Of a DNA stretch of 9,829 bases, positions 6,989 through 9,829 are shown piece by piece. How positions within the stretch are numbered: position 1 is the stretch's first letter; the number at the start of each line of letters is the position of its first letter. Position numbers and translations under genes: made by a program. The DNA is taken from assembly GCA_014764075.1 (NCBI GenBank), contig JACXUE010000032.1:1-9829 (forward strand). Reading direction: 5' to 3'. The DNA comes from Sulfuricurvum sp. (GTDB lineage Bacteria > Campylobacterota > Campylobacteria > Campylobacterales > Sulfurimonadaceae). The notes beneath the pieces are model-generated. The model was not told the DNA's origin, did not search any database, and was given only the letters and a program-made list of their open reading frames with translations.

Positions 6989-7726
6989 TTATCCTTTTAC
7001 CATCTTCACCACTGTTTTACCCCAAAATCCTAATTGTTTGAGGGGCTCAAAGAGTTCATCAGGTGTTTTAAGGGCATCCCCCTTGATCCGATAAATTAGT
7101 CCCCCTATCCCATCCCATGATGGGTTTAGGGCATTGCCGATCCGAAAGACATAGGAGTAATGCTCACGCGCCAAACGTACCACTTCATCGTTGTATTTTC
7201 CATAAGGCAATACAAAAGAGTCAACCCTAAATCCAAGATTCTCCTCCAATGCTACTTTGGAGCCCAAAATCTCACGCTCCAAATCCACTCCCTCTTCGTT
7301 CAAGTTTATATGATTCATTGAATGAGAAGCAATCATGACGTGACCACTTTTCACCATCTCTCGCAGTTCGTCATAGGCACAAAACGGAACATATGTTTTA
7401 TAGTTATCATCCTCATAAATTTCATGATGCTTGAGGGAGAGTCTGTACTCGCTTGCAACATCGGTATGCTCTAAAATATAGGCCGATGGAACGGCAAGAA
7501 GTGCTTTTAGATTGTATTTTTTGAGCAGTGGAAACACATAATGGTAAAAATCGTAATACGCATCATCAAACGTGAGACAAATACCGCCGGAAACAGATGT
7601 ATCACCGGGGAAAAGAGTGGTGAAACGCTCCGATATAAGCTTTAAATGCTCTTCCATCATCTGATCGGAATTTGAGAGAGGAAGGTCATCACTGTTGATA
7701 TGGTGATACATGACGACGGTGAGCAT
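6989..7726 (-). CDS. NodB-type polysaccharide deacetylase, cytoplasmic
   Basis: 245-residue carbohydrate esterase family 4 (NodB homology) protein and first gene of the minus operon. It begins MLTVVMYHHINSDD with no signal peptide or membrane anchor, so it should act in the cytoplasm. LTFDDA (51-56) supplies the catalytic-base Asp54 and metal ligand Asp55. SHSMNH (134-139) supplies metal ligands His135 and His139. The third motif is LPYGKYND (173-180) rather than the usual RPPxG. Known family members remove N- or O-acetyl groups from chitooligosaccharides, peptidoglycan, GlcNAc polymers or lipid-linked sugars. In this context an acetylated core sugar or precursor is the likely substrate, but that is inference. 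ATG start with AGAGGA five bases upstream. Confidence 0.85.
   Translation of the reverse strand: MLTVVMYHHINSDDLPLSNSDQMMEEHLKLISERFTTLFPGDTSVSGGICLTFDDAYYDFYHYVFPLLKKYNLKALLAVPSAYILEHTDVASEYRLSLKHHEIYEDDNYKTYVPFCAYDELREMVKSGHVMIASHSMNHINLNEEGVDLEREILGSKVALEENLGFRVDSFVLPYGKYNDEVVRLAREHYSYVFRIGNALNPSWDGIGGLIYRIKGDALKTPDELFEPLKQLGFWGKTVVKMVKG
6992..6998 (-). promoter_or_regulatory. Ribosome binding site deciding the WaaE-like GT2 start
   Basis: AAAAGGA on the minus strand overlaps the last codons of the deacetylase. It is two bases from ATG 6989 and five from ATG 6986, so it favours the latter. It also shows the two genes are translationally linked. Confidence 0.5.
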
Positions 7727-7762
7727 ATTGATCCTCTTGAAGTGTTTCAGGAATAATAAAGT

Positions 7763-7771
7763 ATCATACCA
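7763..7771 (-). promoter_or_regulatory. Candidate extended -10 promoter of the deacetylase operon
   Basis: The minus strand reads TGGTATGAT, matching the extended -10 form TGnTATAAT in eight of nine positions (counting n as free). It would start transcription about 30 bases before the deacetylase ATG. No strong -35 is seen, as is common for Campylobacterota sigma-70 promoters. The same bases read TATCAT (7762-7767) on the plus strand, with TTGAAG 19 bases upstream, a weaker candidate for the kinase gene. The two divergent promoters may therefore share this 70-base gap. Confidence 0.4.
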
Positions 7772-7786
7772 TACCCTTACTTACTC

Positions 7787-7791
7787 AAAGG
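7787..7791 (+). promoter_or_regulatory. Ribosome binding site deciding the kinase start
   Basis: AAAGG lies five bases upstream of ATG 7797. The frame is open further upstream to 7710, but that part overlaps the deacetylase start on the other strand and lacks kinase similarity, so 7797 is the real start. Confidence 0.65.
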
Positions 7792-7796
7792 TCATT

Positions 7797-8564
7797 ATGC
7801 AGTTTAAATATGATTTTCAGCCCCGATATGCCCACTTAAAAAATTCATTTGAGCATATTCGATCCATTTTTACAAGCGACGATCATACAATCCATAAAGC
7901 CCGAAATGAGCTCAAAATCATAGAGTTAGAAGGGATCAAAACGGTCGTCAAATCCTTCAAAATCCCCCACCTCCTCAACCGAATCGTTTATACCTATTGG
8001 CGTAAAAGCAAAGCGTATAAATCGTATCATAACGCCCTTCAGCTCCGATCTTTGGGTATCTCTACCCCAGAACCGATCGCATTGATCGAATTTTTCTCTG
8101 CCGGATTATTGGCAGATAGCTATTTCATCAGCGAATTTTTCGACTACGATTTTACAATCCGCACTCCGCTTCTCGAACCGCTGGAGGATCGTGAAGCAAT
8201 ATTTAGCGCATTCGCCGCCTATACTTACGATTTGCACCAAAAAGGGGTATGGCATTTGGATTACTCCCCTGGAAACATTTTGATCAAACGAACCGAAAGC
8301 GGCTATCAATTCTCCATCGTCGATATCAATCGGATGGAATTCCGAGAAATCTGCCCACTAGATGGATGTGAAAATTTCAACAAACTTTGGGCATCCGATG
8401 AAGAGCTAGAAATTATGGGACGCGAATACGCACGCCTCAGCGGACTCGATGAAATCACCGTGATTACCAAGATGCAACGTCATAATCATGCGAACAAACG
8501 AATTAAAAACTTTAAAAAGCGACTCAAACGATGGTTGAAAGGTGATTTTTCAACTCTTGCTTAA
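7797..8564 (+). CDS. Lipopolysaccharide kinase (Kdo/WaaP/InaA family)
   Basis: 255-residue small eukaryotic-like kinase, likely phosphorylating a Kdo or heptose of the inner core in the cytoplasm. The N-lobe has VVKSFK (50-55) with Lys52 in the VAIK position. The segment from 68 to 98, including RKSKAYKSYHNALQLRSLGI (69-88) and then TPEPIALIE, is typical of PF06293, in which a basic helix precedes a (G)I.TPEP turn. The C-lobe has HLDYSPGN (153-160), the HxDxxxxN catalytic loop with Asp155 and Asn160, and VDIN (175-178), whose Asp176 replaces the DFG Asp. A basic tail (232-248) may bind membrane or LPS. Start chosen by the AAAGG site. It is divergent from the deacetylase operon and its last 41 bases overlap the convergent GT9 gene. 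Kdo versus heptose specificity cannot be decided here. Confidence 0.88.
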   Translation: MQFKYDFQPRYAHLKNSFEHIRSIFTSDDHTIHKARNELKIIELEGIKTVVKSFKIPHLLNRIVYTYWRKSKAYKSYHNALQLRSLGISTPEPIALIEFFSAGLLADSYFISEFFDYDFTIRTPLLEPLEDREAIFSAFAAYTYDLHQKGVWHLDYSPGNILIKRTESGYQFSIVDINRMEFREICPLDGCENFNKLWASDEELEIMGREYARLSGLDEITVITKMQRHNHANKRIKNFKKRLKRWLKGDFSTLA

Positions 8565-9495
8565 CACTCTCAAACATGGCCGCCCTCCCCAATCGATCAA
8601 GGGGAATCATAAAATGACTCTGTTTTGCTCCGATGCTTTTCCAGCGAGCACTTGAAGCAAACAACGTATCGGCAAAAAAAGTAAAGGTCTCACACCCTAC
8701 CGCACCTGCAAGGTGATAGGTTCCGGTAGACGTACTTATAAACAATTTAAAATTACTTATAAGTAGAGCAAAATCAACAACGCTTCCACGTGAACGGTAC
8801 AATACAACCTTACTCTCCCCCAACAGCTTTTTTGCCTCTTCGTAGAGTTTTTCTTCATCAGGGCCAAACGTCATCACGACATCGATGTGAGGGTTCTCCT
8901 CTGCCAATTTCACCAATTCTATGTATTCAGCCAACGTCCAATTTGCATCCGATGAGCCCCCAAAACCGGGGTGAAAAGCGATCACCGGTTTGGTAACGCC
9001 GTATTCGGTGCAAAAAGAGTGATACGCTCTCTCAGCCCCCTCAAACGTTAAAAGAGGTTTAGGGAATTCTAGAACAATATCAGCAAAGAGTGCTTTGGTG
9101 AGTTCGAGATTGTATTCAAACTCCGCCATTTTGACCTCACTGCGGCGTTGAGTAATACGGCGGTTGTAAAAAATTTGGGCTATTTTCGTCGCAGGGGCGA
9201 TACGGATGGGGATACGGGCAATGAATTGGGCAAGTGCAACACGGGTATTGGAAAATAAGGTAATCGAAGCATCGATATCGGCTTGTTTGATTTTAAAAGC
9301 GAGTCCAAGAATATCCCCCCCGCTATCAACGATCACCTCATCGATAAAATCGCACGCTTCGGCGAGTTTACGGTTTAGGGGAGCAACGAGAGCAATGATC
9401 CGGTTTTGCGGGTTATGGTGTTTTAAGACATACAACGTAGGCAACGCCGTAATAAAATCACCCAGTTTGTCGTTGCGTACTACCAATATATTCAT
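8524..9495 (-). CDS. Glycosyltransferase family 9 (heptosyltransferase-type), third copy
   Basis: GT9 protein of 323 residues. VVRNDKLGDFITALPT (5-20) is the N-terminal motif with Asp13. HPGFGGSSDANW (175-186) and YIELV (191-195) form the usual start of the donor domain. STSTGTYHLAGAVG (254-267) is the late donor motif, but Ser256 stands where many heptosyltransferases have Asp (V-D-T-G); the other two GT9 proteins of the window keep the Asp. The Ser/Asn form also occurs in GT9 relatives, so this need not mean loss of activity. The ATG (9493-9495) has AAGGG about six bases upstream; an out-of-frame ATG lies at 9497-9499. Its 3' end overlaps the convergent kinase gene by 41 bp. Likely an inner-core heptosyltransferase-like enzyme, acceptor unknown. 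Confidence 0.88.
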   Translation of the reverse strand: MNILVVRNDKLGDFITALPTLYVLKHHNPQNRIIALVAPLNRKLAEACDFIDEVIVDSGGDILGLAFKIKQADIDASITLFSNTRVALAQFIARIPIRIAPATKIAQIFYNRRITQRRSEVKMAEFEYNLELTKALFADIVLEFPKPLLTFEGAERAYHSFCTEYGVTKPVIAFHPGFGGSSDANWTLAEYIELVKLAEENPHIDVVMTFGPDEEKLYEEAKKLLGESKVVLYRSRGSVVDFALLISNFKLFISTSTGTYHLAGAVGCETFTFFADTLFASSARWKSIGAKQSHFMIPLDRLGRAAMFESVKQELKNHLSTIV

Positions 9496-9537
9496 GCATT
9501 ACCCTTGTTTTAATGCGGTTATTTTACCCAATATCGC

Positions 9538-9543
9538 TATAAT
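9538..9543 (+). promoter_or_regulatory. Candidate -10 box (TATAAT) for the right-edge gene
   Basis: A perfect TATAAT follows a region with spaced T-rich tracts (9505-9526), the pattern that replaces a -35 in many Campylobacterota promoters. It lies 113 bases upstream of ATG 9657 and would give a leader of roughly 105 nt containing the hairpins listed below. Confidence 0.4.
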
Positions 9544-9557
9544 CTCATTATTATTCT

Positions 9558-9579
9558 CCCGTATCGTGAATGATACGGG
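9558..9579 (+). repeat. Perfect 8-bp hairpin in the leader
   Basis: CCCGTATC (9558-9565) pairs exactly with GATACGGG (9572-9579) around the loop GTGAAT. No T-run follows on the plus strand. On the minus strand it is too far upstream of any end to be a terminator for the GT9 gene. It may be an operator or a structured leader element. Confidence 0.5.
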
Positions 9580-9597
9580 TAGCTTTAGGGGGTTGCA

Positions 9598-9634
9598 AGG
9601 GACATTTGTCCCTGCCGTCTTTCGGGCTTTACCC
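9598..9634 (+). repeat. Cluster of three short hairpins upstream of the right-edge gene
   Basis: AGGGACA (9598-9604) pairs with TGTCCCT (9607-9613). CCG (9615-9617) pairs with CGG (9623-9625), and GGG (9624-9626) with CCC (9632-9634), so the last two are mutually exclusive. The block is G/C-rich within an AT-rich gap and may be a dispersed intergenic repeat or a regulatory leader. Confidence 0.4.
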
Positions 9635-9656
9635 AAAAGGCGTGTAATATAAATCA

Positions 9657-9829
9657 ATGAAAACACCTTTTGCTTGGGACCACTACTCCGATCAGCCTGC
9701 CATTATCCGTGACAAATCGCTGAAACGAAAAATGCGCCGATCTGCCCTACCCTCACTCATCAAAACATTTTTGATCGCCCTTTTTACCCTTCCGTTGGCG
9801 ATTTTAACAATGCCCTATTTACGCCATCG
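9657..9829 (+). CDS. Unrecognised protein, N-terminal part only, one membrane segment
   Basis: The frame runs from ATG 9657 through the window edge, giving 57 complete codons. The start MKTPFAWDHYSDQPAI is followed by a basic stretch (Lys20 to Arg28) and one hydrophobic segment (about residues 32-52), suggesting an inner-membrane anchor with the N-terminus in the cytoplasm. An in-frame TAA at 9645-9647 rules out an earlier start. The nearest purine-rich site, AAAAGG (9635-9640), is 16 bases away, further than usual, so initiation may rely on leader folding or another signal. I do not recognise the family. By position it may belong to the same envelope-glycan locus. Confidence 0.6.
   Translation, partial: MKTPFAWDHYSDQPAIIRDKSLKRKMRRSALPSLIKTFLIALFTLPLAILTMPYLRH

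Noticed and set aside
7710..7796. Upstream extension of the kinase frame
   Set aside because: Overlaps the deacetylase start, has no ribosome site and adds 29 residues unlike the kinase family; ATG 7797 has AAAGG at good spacing.
1..9829. CRISPR array, tRNA, rRNA, toxin-antitoxin or phage genes
   Set aside because: No regularly spaced repeats, cloverleaf-like or rRNA-like sequence, and no matching protein motifs were seen on either strand.

Overview
The window looks like part of a lipopolysaccharide (LPS) core / outer-core assembly locus from a Gram-negative bacterium. Evidence for that class is three GT9 (heptosyltransferase-type) genes, an O-antigen-ligase-type membrane protein, a WaaE-like GT2, a second GT2, a GT4, a NodB-type deacetylase and a Kdo/WaaP-type kinase. 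Gene style, moderate GC and sequence flavour suggest Campylobacterota (Sulfuricurvum/Sulfurimonas-like). That placement is inference, because no rRNA or universal marker gene is present.

Layout. Bases 1-402 carry no intact gene. On the minus strand there is a decayed response-regulator receiver fragment, followed by an AT-rich stretch with direct repeats and palindromes. A plus-strand pair follows: GT9 glycosyltransferase (403-1422) and O-antigen ligase family protein (1447-2673). A second GT9 (2733-3797, minus) converges on the ligase. Bases 3798-4340 hold no intact gene but contain the frameshifted C-terminal end of a DDE transposase. The ligase, the second GT9 and the transposase remnant form a clearly AT-rich island (hand-counted 60-base samples of about 27-35% GC, against 45-57% in samples of the flanking genes), which suggests horizontal acquisition.

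From 7726 down to 4341 a tight minus-strand operon encodes polysaccharide deacetylase, WaaE-like GT2, GT4 and a GT2 with a galactosyltransferase-type C-terminal region. The genes abut or overlap by a few bases, so translational coupling is likely. A 70-base divergent gap separates this operon from a plus-strand WaaP-type kinase (start 7797, stop 8564). The kinase 3' end overlaps by 41 bp the 3' end of a convergent third GT9 (8524-9495). The right edge has a possible promoter, a hairpin-rich leader of about 110 nt and the first 57 codons of an unrecognised membrane-associated protein.

How they may work together (inference from families): the GT9, GT2 and GT4 enzymes would add heptose and hexose residues to lipid A-Kdo on the cytoplasmic face of the inner membrane. 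The kinase would phosphorylate a core sugar, the deacetylase would remove an N- or O-acetyl group from a core sugar or precursor, and the ligase would attach O-polysaccharide in the periplasm. No Wzx/Wzy/ABC exporter, CRISPR array, tRNA or rRNA is visible. I see no clearly new type of system. The items most worth a second look are the AT-rich island, the cytoplasmic-type deacetylase inside a core operon, and the structured leader at the right edge.
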